64,000 bases of DNA from Brucella sp. BE17 (lineage in GTDB: Bacteria > Pseudomonadota > Alphaproteobacteria > Rhizobiales > Rhizobiaceae): positions 310,001-374,000 of the forward strand of contig NZ_CP154468.1 in assembly GCF_039545455.1 (NCBI RefSeq), written 5' to 3'. This document shows positions 46,301-55,525 of this stretch, in pieces (the stretch's first letter is position 1; each line of letters starts with the position of its first letter). The translations under genes were made by a program, and so were the position numbers. The notes beneath the pieces were generated by a model. The model saw only the letters and a list, made by a program, of their open reading frames with translations. It was not told where the DNA came from and ran no database searches.

Positions 46301-46981
46301 ATCGAAACTATCGACCTGCGACAATGATACACCTGTGTTCAACTGGATTGCCTGAGAAAAAGACTTTGCTGGCAGGCGGCTGTCGAGAAGATAGGTCCTG
46401 CCAGCAGGGCCATCCCGCCCGGAAATAATCGCTTGCCACGCCCCGTCTTCCTTCCGTGCGATCTTGACGGCACGCACGTCAAAATCCCGCCCGCTCCAAT
46501 CTTCCCAGTCAATTGTCGAAAAGTCGCTGGTTTCACTGTCCAAACTGGGTGCAATATAGATCTGGCAGCGATCTTTGTTTTCGGCATTTCTGGTTGCAAC
46601 AATGATGGATATTTTGCCCTCCGCATCCCAATCGATATCAAATGCCGCGACTTGCATTTCCTTGCCGCTCATCATCGCAAATGCGTGGTTAAGATCGATC
46701 CGTTCCCATCCGGCCGTGGCTTCCTGTGTTTTGCGCACGAGGTGCAATGCGCCTTTGGTTCCCAGTGTAAAAACCATAGGGCATAACGCATTAGGGCGGT
46801 GGTCTGGAACGGCGAGCACCCTGTTTTGGTATTGCGATATCTGGCTCTCGGAAGCGAGTTCACTCTCGCCGAAGGTGCGGGCAGGCTCAAAATAGTCAAT
46901 GATGTCGGTAGAAGAGGTAAAATAGTCGCGCTTGCCGTCGCTACGGGCAAGGTCAAATCGGACGAAGTTTGGTGTGGTCAT
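43370..46981 (-). CDS. Giant protein: putative beta-propeller plus hydrophobic helical C-terminus
   Basis: I do not recognise a named family in this 1203-residue protein. Residues 1 to about 440 are beta-rich with repeated blade-like segments of the kind WxxxDxxxDxxxI (AFDIDWDAEGKISIIVATRN, then DGDATIWAIDGVNRLWTT), consistent with a propeller or lectin-like sensor. Residues 620-800 are amphipathic helices with a striking LFDWDDVLIVRNIISNG block near 710. From about 870 to the end there are several long hydrophobic helices, enough for a membrane-inserting domain. There is no signal peptide. A GGGAGGACAGG site precedes the ATG. The layout suggests a pore-forming or injected effector; this is inference. 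Confidence 0.6.
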   Translation of the reverse strand: MTTPNFVRFDLARSDGKRDYFTSSTDIIDYFEPARTFGESELASESQISQYQNRVLAVPDHRPNALCPMVFTLGTKGALHLVRKTQEATAGWERIDLNHAFAMMSGKEMQVAAFDIDWDAEGKISIIVATRNAENKDRCQIYIAPSLDSETSDFSTIDWEDWSGRDFDVRAVKIARKEDGAWQAIISGRDGPAGRTYLLDSRLPAKSFSQAIQLNTGVSLSQVDSFDLGSLGDDEQAIHCLGRDARGATGLQSRAIPRLDAQGRIQSTPPIRLWSCPAGARVLALGFPTDDGANLYIGGDGIHTIAADSFDDGRAAPCKTVMDPAFVKGIARLVVAEGPDGDATIWAIDGVNRLWTTTRDNADDDWSPPLCIRKGVTEVAPVRADNHHTTAVILVYRRGEASYLWRDAQQQGIWQEAPIRVADPDSGSKVACFGTNFRVLTKNRTPRAQVPIQLTASVLSNLVVNGESVLVGPDLPLEITTKEDGSIGIFNRADTFTPASYRLHLPGHDNAIEIMPSAGIFERFRTLSAKNLHDAKLDDGSPLLSPAIRQPDSAGQVEAFANALNNAALLSPRSNSGVNGISFVKPDAPFVTAIDPMNLPQNYGLSVKAADGGIQVSVGIDRPSHRETGGFLKGIGETLSDALESIWTALDNGVSYVIKKVGDGIRFVCEIAGKVKDFVINTLEEIGGFFSNLWDSVVDAAGKVWEYLKFLFDWDDVLIVRNIISNGIEQRLKSARQDTKAGKRVVSTAIDSLRDNIASFAHDLGIRDYKKLPAPKAGKSGTTVAGNAAPNTKMEAAQNNGVSSWLADNLNAIFSKIIQIETPEPEGEEEPEMETGMILETVKEGWDALKDDIQSIVGPDFDIGDLTLDTIQRVLAVIALRLAETALGSVEVIIIKLLEVADKLLGLLHDILFSKIRLPFIETLIEMVSGKKIDTSFRLIDVLSLIVAIPTTLIYKIATGKRPPRELEAWNGDNAVFVQSGGEDRPAQQRTWDRLMAIAAPVFGTVYLAYSAFSANKVVAAGATGMENSTYGRLMKAKDAVGALMLFGSNVLGETITATKNLSSKETLLQALLVSVGLCQVAWKGISIIKRSNQFSTAIAQGNYRISGADRYKDTIAGSAVDLIFGVMNTLLKTLRFMSSSKSGVDTWSEFLAGLTKYLGQIVLSLGTWSRNPKILLAALVIGATSIVAGTVQAIAMKDEAAV

Positions 46982-47187
46982 GATCCTGTCCTCCCGGACT
47001 TTTCCGCTACCGGCGGGCTGCCAATCCTCAACCGTCGGGGCGTTGGTGTTTAAACTCCATATGCATGCTTTTGAACGTTTGGATCGACGGATTTGAACGG
47101 GTTCTGCCTTGACAGAAACGGTTGATCAGTCGCAAATGTTTGTTTTGAATTTCTGCAGAAGGTATTTCAAATTTTCTACGGTACGCG

Positions 47188-48735
47188 TTAGTTTTGGCCC
47201 CTTATGACCGGACTTTTAAAATTCACATCAAAAAGGAGATCGAGCTCGGGTGAGAAACGCGGGGTTGTAAAAATGAAATCCTGCTCACCGGGAGGAACGA
47301 AATCGAAATTGTCGAGGCTGACGGAGAAGCCGGTGAAGGCAGTTTGCAGCGCTTGGGTTATCCATTGGATATTATTCTCGACAGCGCGTTCACAGCTTTC
47401 CTCGACTGACCCGCCTGTGGCAGAACCAATTTTCCGGTCGACGTCACGTGTCCAGCTGTGTTCGATTTCGTCATAGGCGAGCGGCGAAATAGAAAAATCG
47501 GGCTTTCTCTGGGAAAGCCGAAGTTTGATCGAAGGCTCGTCGACGCCAAATGTATCTTCCATAATGATCTGCAGATAGGCCGCGGCGGTTTTGGACCATT
47601 TCCCCTCGAAATTCGATGCAATTTTCGACGTCAGCCAAATTTGCTCGGCAACTGCTACATGGATGCTGAGTTCGAGCATATTTTTGGTCGGCACTGGGAA
47701 TATCCTGATCAGTGTCTGTTGATTGCTCAGCCTCTTCAGATCATATTGAAAGATATTGCCGTCTCTTTTTACTTCGTTATCTGAGCGCGAGAGGATGAGC
47801 CATCCATCGCCATCGGCCACAGGGGCCTGAACACCCAGTACGTAAGCGATTTTCTGCGCGATCAGCTTCGAGAACTGACGTCCTTTGATCGCCATTATGC
47901 CCGCTGTCACTCCATTGCCTGTAATTTTTTCGATGTCGAGCCATGTTGCGCTGGCCTGATATTCGTTCTCAATGGAGCGCCCTTCACAGGAGCCTTCGAA
48001 AACACCGAAATAGTCGATTGAACTTCCTCGATGGTCGATATCATTGGTGCGAATATTGTGCCGAAAATCCAACGGTGCGAGTGTTGTCGCACGCTTGGTA
48101 TTCTCTTTGGGATAGACGATGGTTCCCATTAGGAGCTGCCCGCTGCCAAGCCCTCGCAGGGCATTCAGGAGCACTTCCCGGATCCGGTCCAAATGAGGAC
48201 TGTCAAAAGTTCTACCGAGTGCGTCGAGCAGGCGAAAATCCGAAAAATCGTGCTCAGAAACGATCAAATTGAGATATAGCGCCTGAATAGCAAAATGCCG
48301 TTCGGTCGAGTCTTTCTGCGGGTTGTTGTGTACTGTTTCGCCCACGTCTTCACCAATGTCCGGGTCGAGCCGTGAAATTTCCTTTAGCGAGACGGGTTTT
48401 CTTTCCAGAGTGGATAGAAAGGACAGCGAACAAGAACCAAGATCGGTTTTTTCGCCGGTTGCGACTATGATTGCTTCCCCGTTCTTGATTGGCAAGGATA
48501 CCAACACTTTGCCGCTGTCATGGGGCGATGCGATCAAGGATAAAGAGGGTACATCCAGCCTGGCCGTCAATTTAATGTCGCTGCCTGTTTCATCGTGCCT
48601 GACGATAACATGCCTCTCACGTGAGCGTGTTTTCGCCCAAACCCGCCAGGCTTCGGCAAGCTGACTATTGATCGCCATTTCAGACAGAGAAAGACAAAGA
48701 TCGAATCTTTGCAGATTATTTCGCGTATCGGACAT
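47188..48735 (-). CDS. Large hypothetical protein, possible P47/TULIP-like fold
   Basis: This 515-residue protein has no clear family. The N-terminus (DLCLSLSEMAINSQLAEAW, residues about 12-30) and the following alternating beta pattern ending VLVSLPIKNGEAI faintly recall the P47/OrfX group of TULIP lipid-binding proteins, which accompany some clostridial toxins. The C-terminal FSPELDLLFDVNFKS is also compatible. There is no signal peptide and no membrane segment. It is 206 bases upstream of the giant propeller gene on the same strand, so the two are probably expressed together. Fold assignment needs structure prediction. Confidence 0.5.
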   Translation of the reverse strand: MSDTRNNLQRFDLCLSLSEMAINSQLAEAWRVWAKTRSRERHVIVRHDETGSDIKLTARLDVPSLSLIASPHDSGKVLVSLPIKNGEAIIVATGEKTDLGSCSLSFLSTLERKPVSLKEISRLDPDIGEDVGETVHNNPQKDSTERHFAIQALYLNLIVSEHDFSDFRLLDALGRTFDSPHLDRIREVLLNALRGLGSGQLLMGTIVYPKENTKRATTLAPLDFRHNIRTNDIDHRGSSIDYFGVFEGSCEGRSIENEYQASATWLDIEKITGNGVTAGIMAIKGRQFSKLIAQKIAYVLGVQAPVADGDGWLILSRSDNEVKRDGNIFQYDLKRLSNQQTLIRIFPVPTKNMLELSIHVAVAEQIWLTSKIASNFEGKWSKTAAAYLQIIMEDTFGVDEPSIKLRLSQRKPDFSISPLAYDEIEHSWTRDVDRKIGSATGGSVEESCERAVENNIQWITQALQTAFTGFSVSLDNFDFVPPGEQDFIFTTPRFSPELDLLFDVNFKSPVIRGQN

Positions 48736-49092
48736 AATCCCCCCCGGGCCCTATCTACCGACTGCAATTTTACGCGCTCACTATAGCTGAAAATTTTTGA
48801 AACAGTAGGGGAATTTTGCAGACGTCGTAACGCGCGCCAGTTCTGGCTCGGACGGACCTTCATCGCGCATGTTTAGGGCTATAAAATTCAGCCAGTGAAA
48901 GCGGTTGTTTTGCTTGGCTTTATCGTTCTTTCATTGCGCTGCCTGTGGCAGCCCACGATTGCTCGAGGCGCTTCAAGCACTCCGTCCGACGTTTTCTATG
49001 GAAATAGTTGCAACCATTTACGGGCTTGTCTTCTTCGATTTAGTGTTCTCCCATGCGCCATCGCTACAAGGGGCGTACCTCTGGGAGAAAGC
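48736..49092. promoter_or_regulatory. Divergent region between the large hypothetical and the formate regulator
   Basis: These 357 bases hold the promoters of two divergent genes. The LysR frame stays open through much of it, but the upstream codons lack a supported start and do not match the family, so it is treated as non-coding. Confidence 0.4.
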
Positions 49093-50028
49093 ATGATCGA
49101 CAAGCTGGAATTTTTCATCGCATTGACTCGCGCAAAGCATTTCGGGCGGGCTGCGGAGGAGTGCGGTATTTCACAGCCAAGTCTTTCGGCCGCGATCCGG
49201 CAACTGGAGGATCAACTTGGCGTCGTTCTGGTGGTACGTGCAGCCCGATACCAAGGGTTGACGCCTGAAGGGCAGCGAGTTCTCGAATGGGCGCGCCGTA
49301 TCGTTGCCGATACGCGCACCATGCGCGAGGAAATGCGGGCCGCACGCAAGGGGCTGGCGGGCCATATTCGGCTTGCCGTCATTCCCACAGCACTTGCCAT
49401 GGTGCCGCGCTTGACGGAATCGTTTCAAGCACGACACCCTGATGTGACATTTTCGGTGACATCGCGCACCTCGCTTCAGGTGTTGAGCCAGATCGAGAAT
49501 CTCGAAATCGATGCGGGAATCACCTATCTCGACAACGAGCCGCTGGGGCGGGTGACGACGGTGCCGCTTTATTCGGAGCGGTATCACCTGATTACTGCAG
49601 CCGGAACACCTCTCGCCGATCAGGAAAGCGTGACCTGGAAACAGGTTTCCGGTCTTAGGCTATGCCTATTGACTTCGGACATGCAAAACCGCCGTATCAT
49701 CAACAAGCACATGGCAGAAGCTGGCGTGGAGGTGAAGCCAACGCTCGAATCCAATTCGATGATCGTGCTGTTCTCACATATTCGAACCGGGCACTGGGCT
49801 TCGATAATGCCCCCTAATATATTGGAATCGTTCAGTTATCAAAAACAGATAAAAATGATCCCGATTGTTGAGCCCGATGCCGAGCATCTGGTGGGATTGA
49901 TTGCGACTTACCGTGAGCCTCACACACCACTGGTTTCGGCGCTGCTACATGAGGCGCGGCAACGTGCCGCAGAACGCGATTTTGATAGGAAAATTCTATC
50001 GAGCGACGGAAACCCCTTATTGACCTGA
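49093..50028 (+). CDS. LysR-family regulator of formate dehydrogenase
   Basis: This 311-residue regulator has a helix-turn-helix at about residues 15-35 (KHFGRAAEECGISQPSLSAA) and a LysR substrate domain. The ATG at 49093 has GGGAGA upstream and fits the usual start MIDKLEFFIAL. It is immediately upstream of fdsGBAD on the same strand, and LysR regulators of this type commonly head fds operons, so control of formate oxidation is likely. Confidence 0.86.
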   Translation: MIDKLEFFIALTRAKHFGRAAEECGISQPSLSAAIRQLEDQLGVVLVVRAARYQGLTPEGQRVLEWARRIVADTRTMREEMRAARKGLAGHIRLAVIPTALAMVPRLTESFQARHPDVTFSVTSRTSLQVLSQIENLEIDAGITYLDNEPLGRVTTVPLYSERYHLITAAGTPLADQESVTWKQVSGLRLCLLTSDMQNRRIINKHMAEAGVEVKPTLESNSMIVLFSHIRTGHWASIMPPNILESFSYQKQIKMIPIVEPDAEHLVGLIATYREPHTPLVSALLHEARQRAAERDFDRKILSSDGNPLLT

Positions 50029-50128
50029 TACTGTCCTTTTCGCCATTCTCCAGGTCATCGCAAGGTTGTGAATGGACTGAAAAGTCCCGCTCCCCAGCTT
50101 TGCTCATGGCGGTTGGGAGGACTGGCTT

Positions 50129-50608
50129 ATGAGTATTCAGACGGTCGCCGCAGATGAGGCGGCGCGTGTTTCTGCGGTCATTGACGATTTTCTTCATTTG
50201 GAAGGGCCGTTGCTGCCCATGCTGCACGCGGTTCAGGAGGAATTCGGCTATATTCCCGAAAGTGCCAAGCAGATCATCGCCTCTGCCCTGAATGTGTCGC
50301 GGGCGGAGGTGCATGGCGTCGTAACCTTTTATGCCGATTTTCGCGATCAACCCTCTGGCCGCCACGTGCTCAAACTGTGTCGCGCCGAAGCTTGCCAGTC
50401 GATGGGTGGTGAACCGCTTGCCCAAACCATCAGGAGCCGTCTCGGGCTTGACTGGCACGAAACCGCGCCAGACGGGTCCGTCACACTGGAGCCGGTCTTC
50501 TGCCTTGGCCTTTGTGCACAGGCACCGGCCTTGATGCTGGACGGCGAGGTGCATGCACGTCTGGATGAAAACGCTCTTGGCAACATTCTGGCTGAGGTGC
50601 AGCGATGA
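50129..50608 (+). CDS. fdsG: NAD-dependent formate dehydrogenase, gamma subunit
   Basis: This 159-residue protein is a NuoE-like subunit with a thioredoxin-like [2Fe-2S] cluster. Ligand cysteines lie in CRAEACQSMGG and CLGLCAQAPA. It relays electrons to the FMN/NADH module. TTGGGAGG lies before the ATG, and its stop overlaps the fdsB start by 4 bases. Confidence 0.93.
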   Translation: MSIQTVAADEAARVSAVIDDFLHLEGPLLPMLHAVQEEFGYIPESAKQIIASALNVSRAEVHGVVTFYADFRDQPSGRHVLKLCRAEACQSMGGEPLAQTIRSRLGLDWHETAPDGSVTLEPVFCLGLCAQAPALMLDGEVHARLDENALGNILAEVQR

Positions 50609-52161
50609 CGGTCAAAATCTTCGTTCCCTGTGACTCTGCTGCACTGGCAGTCGGAGCAGACCGTGTTGTAGAAGCCATCGAGCGCGAAGCGGCCAGTCGC
50701 GACCTTGATGTCCAGATCGTTCGCAATGGCTCGCGCGGCATGCTCTGGCTTGAAGTGCTCGTGGAAGTGCGCACCGAGCAAGGTCGTATCGCCTATGGGC
50801 CGGTCAAACCTGGCGACGTTGCGTCGCTTTTCGATGCGGGTTTTCTCACCGGTGACGAGCATCCTCTCTGTCTAGGGCGGACAAAGGAGATCCCCTTCCT
50901 CAAAAGCCAGACGCGCCTGACATTTGCCCGCTGCGGCGTTACAGACCCGCTGTCAGTTAAGGACTATCGCGCCTATCAAGGTATGAAGGGGCTTGAGAAG
51001 GCTGTTGCAATGGCACCAGCCGATATCATTGCGCAGGTGACCGAAAGCGGCCTGCGCGGGCGTGGTGGCGCGGGGTTCCCCACGGGGATAAAATGGAAGA
51101 CCGTCGCGGATGCTGTAGCCGAGCAGAAATATATCGTTTGCAATGCGGATGAGGGTGATAGCGGCACCTTTGCCGACCGCATGATCATGGAAGGCGATCC
51201 CTTCGTGCTGATCGAGGGCATGGCGATTGCCGGTCTTGCCGTCGGTGCAACGAAAGGCTTTATCTATACCCGCTCGGAATATCCGTACGCCATCAAGGCC
51301 ATGGAGCAGGCGATCGCCATCGCCAGGCGCGAAGGCATAATCGGAAGCTCCGTTCTCGGTTCCGGGCGCGCCTTCGATCTCGAAGTGCGCATGGGGGCTG
51401 GCGCCTATGTTTGCGGTGAAGAAACATCGCTTCTCAACAGTCTGGAAGGCAAGCGCGGAACCGTGCGTGCCAAGCCGCCACTGCCTGCACTGGAAGGACT
51501 GTTCGGAAAACCCACCGTCGTCAACAATGTAATTTCCCTGGCGTCCATCCCGGTCATCATGGATCGGGGCGCAGCCTTTTATCGCGATTTCGGTGTCGGG
51601 CGTTCGCATGGCACGATCCCTATCCAACTCGCCGGAAACATCAAACATGGCGGGCTTTACGAGACCGCCTTCGGTCTGCCGCTCGGTCAGCTGGTCAACG
51701 ATATAGGTGGCGGTACGATTACCGGTCGTCCCGTCAAGGCTGTGCAGGTGGGCGGTCCACTTGGTGCCTATTTTCCGGTCTCGTTGTTCGATACGGTTTT
51801 CGACTATGAAGCTTTTACGGCTGCGGGCGGCCTTATCGGACATGCGGGTATCGTGGTGTTCGACGAAACCGCGGACATGCTCCGGCAGGCCCGGTTCGCG
51901 CTTGAATTTTGTGCGGTGGAAAGCTGCGGCAAGTGTACGCCCTGTCGTATCGGCTCGACGCGCGGCGTCGAGACGGTGGACAAGATCGCGCTCGGCATCG
52001 AGCGGGAGAAAAATACAGAACTGCTCGAAGACCTTTGCGAAACCATGAAGTTCGGTTCGCTTTGTGCGCTTGGCGGCTTTACGCCCTATCCCGTCATGAG
52101 CGCTCTCCGGCATTTTCCTGATGATTTTGCCCCCACCCCACGTGTTGAAGCGGCGGAGTAA
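50605..52161 (+). CDS. fdsB: NAD-dependent formate dehydrogenase, beta subunit
   Basis: This 518-residue NuoF-like flavoprotein reduces NAD. An N-terminal thioredoxin-like part is followed by the FMN/NADH domain (RGRGGAGFPTGIKWK near residue 150, and GAGAYVCGEETSLLNSLEG near 268) and a C-terminal [4Fe-4S] motif ESCGKCTPCRIGSTRG near residue 440. Ends 4 bases before the fdsA start codon. Confidence 0.95.
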   Translation: MTVKIFVPCDSAALAVGADRVVEAIEREAASRDLDVQIVRNGSRGMLWLEVLVEVRTEQGRIAYGPVKPGDVASLFDAGFLTGDEHPLCLGRTKEIPFLKSQTRLTFARCGVTDPLSVKDYRAYQGMKGLEKAVAMAPADIIAQVTESGLRGRGGAGFPTGIKWKTVADAVAEQKYIVCNADEGDSGTFADRMIMEGDPFVLIEGMAIAGLAVGATKGFIYTRSEYPYAIKAMEQAIAIARREGIIGSSVLGSGRAFDLEVRMGAGAYVCGEETSLLNSLEGKRGTVRAKPPLPALEGLFGKPTVVNNVISLASIPVIMDRGAAFYRDFGVGRSHGTIPIQLAGNIKHGGLYETAFGLPLGQLVNDIGGGTITGRPVKAVQVGGPLGAYFPVSLFDTVFDYEAFTAAGGLIGHAGIVVFDETADMLRQARFALEFCAVESCGKCTPCRIGSTRGVETVDKIALGIEREKNTELLEDLCETMKFGSLCALGGFTPYPVMSALRHFPDDFAPTPRVEAAE

Positions 52162-52165
52162 GACC

Positions 52166-55048
52166 ATGGCCCTTGTTTCTGAATTCGACTATGGAACCCC
52201 GAAATCCCGCGCAACGGACATGGTGACGCTCACCATCGACGGTCGTCAGGTAAGTGTACCTGCGGGAACGTCGATCATGCGTGCTTCACGCGAAGCGGGT
52301 ATCGATGTTCCCAAACTTTGCGCCACCGATATGGTGGACGCTTTCGGCTCCTGCAGGCTTTGTCTTATTGAGGTGGAGGGCCGCAACGGCACCCCTGCCT
52401 CCTGTACCACACCGGTTGCGCCCGGTTTGGTCGTGCACACACAAACGGAGCGGCTAAAGCAGATCCGCAAGGGTGTGATGGAGCTTTATATTTCCGATCA
52501 TCCGCTCGACTGCCTTACCTGCGCTGCCAACGGCGATTGCGAATTGCAGGACATGGCTGGCGCCGTGGGTCTGCGTGATGTGCGCTACGGTTATGAAGGC
52601 GACAATCATGTCAGGGCGCGTACCGGCGATGGCGATGTCAATGCCCGCTGGATGCCGAAAGACGAGAGCAATCCCTACTTCACCTATGATCCTTCCAAAT
52701 GCATTGTCTGTTCGCGCTGCGTGCGTGCCTGCGAGGAAGTGCAAGGCACATTCGCACTGACGATCGAGGGGATCGGTTTCGAAAGCCGCGTGTCGCCCGG
52801 TGCGCATCAATCATTCCTTGATTCCGACTGCGTCTCCTGTGGTGCCTGTGTTCAGGCCTGTCCGACTGCGACGCTGACGGAAAAATCGGTGATTGAGATC
52901 GGCCAGCCGGAACATTCTCTGGTCACGACCTGCGCCTATTGTGGGGTGGGCTGTTCTTTCAAGGCAGAAATGCGCGGCGAAGAACTGGTGCGCATGGTGC
53001 CTTGGAAGGATGGGCAGGCCAATCGTGGCCACTCCTGCGTCAAGGGCCGCTTCGCCTATGGTTATGCCACCCACAGGGACCGCATTCTCAATCCGATGAT
53101 CCGCGAAAAGATCAGCGATCCATGGCGGGAAGTCAGCTGGGAGGAGGCGCTTTCCCATACTGCGTCGGAATTTCGTCGTATCCAGGGTCAATATGGCCGC
53201 GAAGCCATCGGCGGCATTACCTCTTCGCGCTGCACCAATGAAGAGACCTTTCTGGTGCAGAAACTTATTCGCGCTGGTTTCGGCAACAACAATGTCGACA
53301 CTTGCGCCCGTGTCTGTCATTCGCCGACCGGCTATGGCCTTGGTCAGGCATTCGGCACGTCCGCCGGCACACAGAATTTCGACAGCGTGGAACATTCTGA
53401 CGTCGTCGTGGTCATTGGTGCCAATCCGACGGATGGTCACCCGGTTTTCGGTTCCCGGCTGAAAAAGCGGCTGCGACAGGGTGCAAAACTCATTGTTATT
53501 GATCCTCGTCGCATCGATCTGGTGCGCAGCCCGCATGTGGAGGCGTCCTTCCACCTGCCGCTGAAACCCGGTACCAACGTGGCGGTGCTCACCGCACTTG
53601 CGCATGTGATCGTCACGGAAGGACTGTTCAACGAAGCCTTTATCCGCGAGCGCTGCGACTGGTCGGAATTCGAGGACTGGGCCGCTTTCGTTTCAGAACT
53701 TGCGCACAGCCCGGAAGAAACCGAAAGTTTCACTGGCGTTCCGGCAGAAGACCTGCGCGGGGCTGCACGTCTTTATGCCAAGGGCGGCGATGGCGCGATC
53801 TATTATGGCCTTGGAGTGACCGAACACAGCCAGGGGTCGACTACGGTGATGGCTATTGCCAATCTCGCCATGGCCACCGGCAATATTGGCCGCCCCGGTG
53901 TGGGCGTCAATCCGCTTCGCGGACAAAACAATGTGCAGGGTTCCTGCGATATGGGCTCTTTCCCGCATGAACTGCCCGGTTACCGGCATATTTCCGATGA
54001 CGCCACACGTGACATTTTCGAAAAGCTTTGGGGCGTCAAGCTCAATAACGAACCGGGGCTGCGTATTCCCAACATGCTCGACGCCGCCGTGGAGGGGAGC
54101 TTCAAGGGCATCTACATTCAGGGTGAGGATATTCTCCAGTCCGACCCGGATACAAAGCATGTTTCTGCTGGTCTCGCGGCAATGGAATGTGTCGTCGTGC
54201 ATGACCTGTTCCTGAATGAAACGGCGAATTATGCCCATGTCTTCCTGCCCGGTTCCACTTTCCTTGAAAAGGATGGAACCTTCACCAATGCCGAGCGGCG
54301 CATCAACCGTGTGCGCAGGGTGATGTCACCGAAAAACGGTTATGCCGACTGGGAGGTGACCCAGAAGCTTGCGCAGGCTATGGGGCTTGGCTGGAACTAT
54401 ACGCATCCATCGGAAATCATGGATGAGATCGCGGCAACGACACCGAGTTTCGCCAATGTTTCCTACGACTATCTAGAGCGCAACGGTTCTGTGCAGTGGC
54501 CCTGCAACGAAACCTTTCCGCAAGGGTCTCCCATCATGCATGTGGATGGCTTCGTGCGCGGCAAGGGCAAGTTCATCCGCACCGAATATGTGGCGACGGA
54601 CGAACGGACCGGTCCGCGCTTTCCGCTCCTGCTCACAACCGGGCGTATCCTGTCACAATATAATGTCGGCGCACAGACGCGGCGCACCGACAACGTCGTC
54701 TGGCACGAGGAGGATCGTCTGGAAATCCATCCGCATGATGCCGAACAGCGCGGCGTGAAGGATGGCGACTGGGTCAAGCTCGCCAGCCGGTCGGGAGACA
54801 CGACGCTGAGAGCGCTGATCACCGACCGTGTGGCGCCGGGTGTGGTCTATACAACGTTTCACCATCCCGGAACGCAGGCGAACGTCATCACCACCGACTT
54901 TTCCGACTGGGCGACCAACTGTCCTGAATACAAGGTGACGGCTGTACAGATATCGCACTCCAACGGGCCGACCGAATGGCAGGAGGAATATGATGAGCTC
55001 GGTCGCCGTGCGCGGCGGATCGTCGGTAAAATGGAAGCTGCAGAATAA
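52166..55048 (+). CDS. fdsA: NAD-dependent formate dehydrogenase, alpha (molybdenum) subunit
   Basis: This 960-residue catalytic subunit oxidises formate to CO2 at a bis-molybdopterin guanine dinucleotide molybdenum centre. The N-terminal part is NuoG-like with a [2Fe-2S] site (CRLCLIEVEG), a His/Cys cluster site and two [4Fe-4S] ferredoxin sites (CIVCSRCVRAC and CVSCGACVQAC); then CAYCGVGCSFK begins the formate dehydrogenase core. The active-site Cys384-His385 pair lies in CARVCHSPTG; Cys rather than Sec, so oxygen tolerance is expected. The frame is open upstream into fdsB, but ATG 52166 is the natural start. Cytosolic. Confidence 0.95.
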   Translation: MALVSEFDYGTPKSRATDMVTLTIDGRQVSVPAGTSIMRASREAGIDVPKLCATDMVDAFGSCRLCLIEVEGRNGTPASCTTPVAPGLVVHTQTERLKQIRKGVMELYISDHPLDCLTCAANGDCELQDMAGAVGLRDVRYGYEGDNHVRARTGDGDVNARWMPKDESNPYFTYDPSKCIVCSRCVRACEEVQGTFALTIEGIGFESRVSPGAHQSFLDSDCVSCGACVQACPTATLTEKSVIEIGQPEHSLVTTCAYCGVGCSFKAEMRGEELVRMVPWKDGQANRGHSCVKGRFAYGYATHRDRILNPMIREKISDPWREVSWEEALSHTASEFRRIQGQYGREAIGGITSSRCTNEETFLVQKLIRAGFGNNNVDTCARVCHSPTGYGLGQAFGTSAGTQNFDSVEHSDVVVVIGANPTDGHPVFGSRLKKRLRQGAKLIVIDPRRIDLVRSPHVEASFHLPLKPGTNVAVLTALAHVIVTEGLFNEAFIRERCDWSEFEDWAAFVSELAHSPEETESFTGVPAEDLRGAARLYAKGGDGAIYYGLGVTEHSQGSTTVMAIANLAMATGNIGRPGVGVNPLRGQNNVQGSCDMGSFPHELPGYRHISDDATRDIFEKLWGVKLNNEPGLRIPNMLDAAVEGSFKGIYIQGEDILQSDPDTKHVSAGLAAMECVVVHDLFLNETANYAHVFLPGSTFLEKDGTFTNAERRINRVRRVMSPKNGYADWEVTQKLAQAMGLGWNYTHPSEIMDEIAATTPSFANVSYDYLERNGSVQWPCNETFPQGSPIMHVDGFVRGKGKFIRTEYVATDERTGPRFPLLLTTGRILSQYNVGAQTRRTDNVVWHEEDRLEIHPHDAEQRGVKDGDWVKLASRSGDTTLRALITDRVAPGVVYTTFHHPGTQANVITTDFSDWATNCPEYKVTAVQISHSNGPTEWQEEYDELGRRARRIVGKMEAAE

Positions 55049-55119
55049 TTGGGGCCGGGCAAGTCTGGCTTCATCAAGACATTGAGGCGTCGGCGGGAAA
55101 CCGACGTGGGGAGAAGGTC

Positions 55120-55404
55120 ATGTTGCTCAATCACACGGACGAAAAGCTGGTGAGGATGGCGAACCAGATCGCGACGTTTTTCCTTTCCCAGCCGGAAGAT
55201 AGCCGCATCGAAGGCGTGGCTGTCCATATCAACAAATTCTGGGAACCGCGCATGCGCCGCCGTTTCTTCGAGATTGTGGATGCCGGGGCGGGAAATTTTT
55301 TGCCACTTGTTCTTGCTGCGGCAGCGAAAATCAATCGGCCCGTAGAGCCGGTCGCTGACCAAGGCTTGTCAAAAGGCCATGTGGCGGAAAGCGGTCGGGC
55401 GTAA
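55120..55404 (+). CDS. fdsD: Formate dehydrogenase delta subunit
   Basis: This 94-residue protein shows the FdsD pattern: KLVRMANQIATFF near the start, then VAVHINKFWEPRMRRRFFE. It is a small accessory subunit needed for a stable, active complex in characterised fds operons. It follows fdsA after 71 bases. In many genomes an fdhD/fdsC sulfur-transfer gene sits between fdsA and fdsD; here none is present. Confidence 0.9.
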   Translation: MLLNHTDEKLVRMANQIATFFLSQPEDSRIEGVAVHINKFWEPRMRRRFFEIVDAGAGNFLPLVLAAAAKINRPVEPVADQGLSKGHVAESGRA

Positions 55405-55525
55405 ACCGCACGACCGGGAAAGTGCTTTCGCCGCATGGGGAACGCGGCGGCAATGATGTTCGCTCGGCAGAGTAGAGCCGGAGCGAACCTGACGTGTCCA
55501 GACATCGATGAGGGAGGTAATGTCG

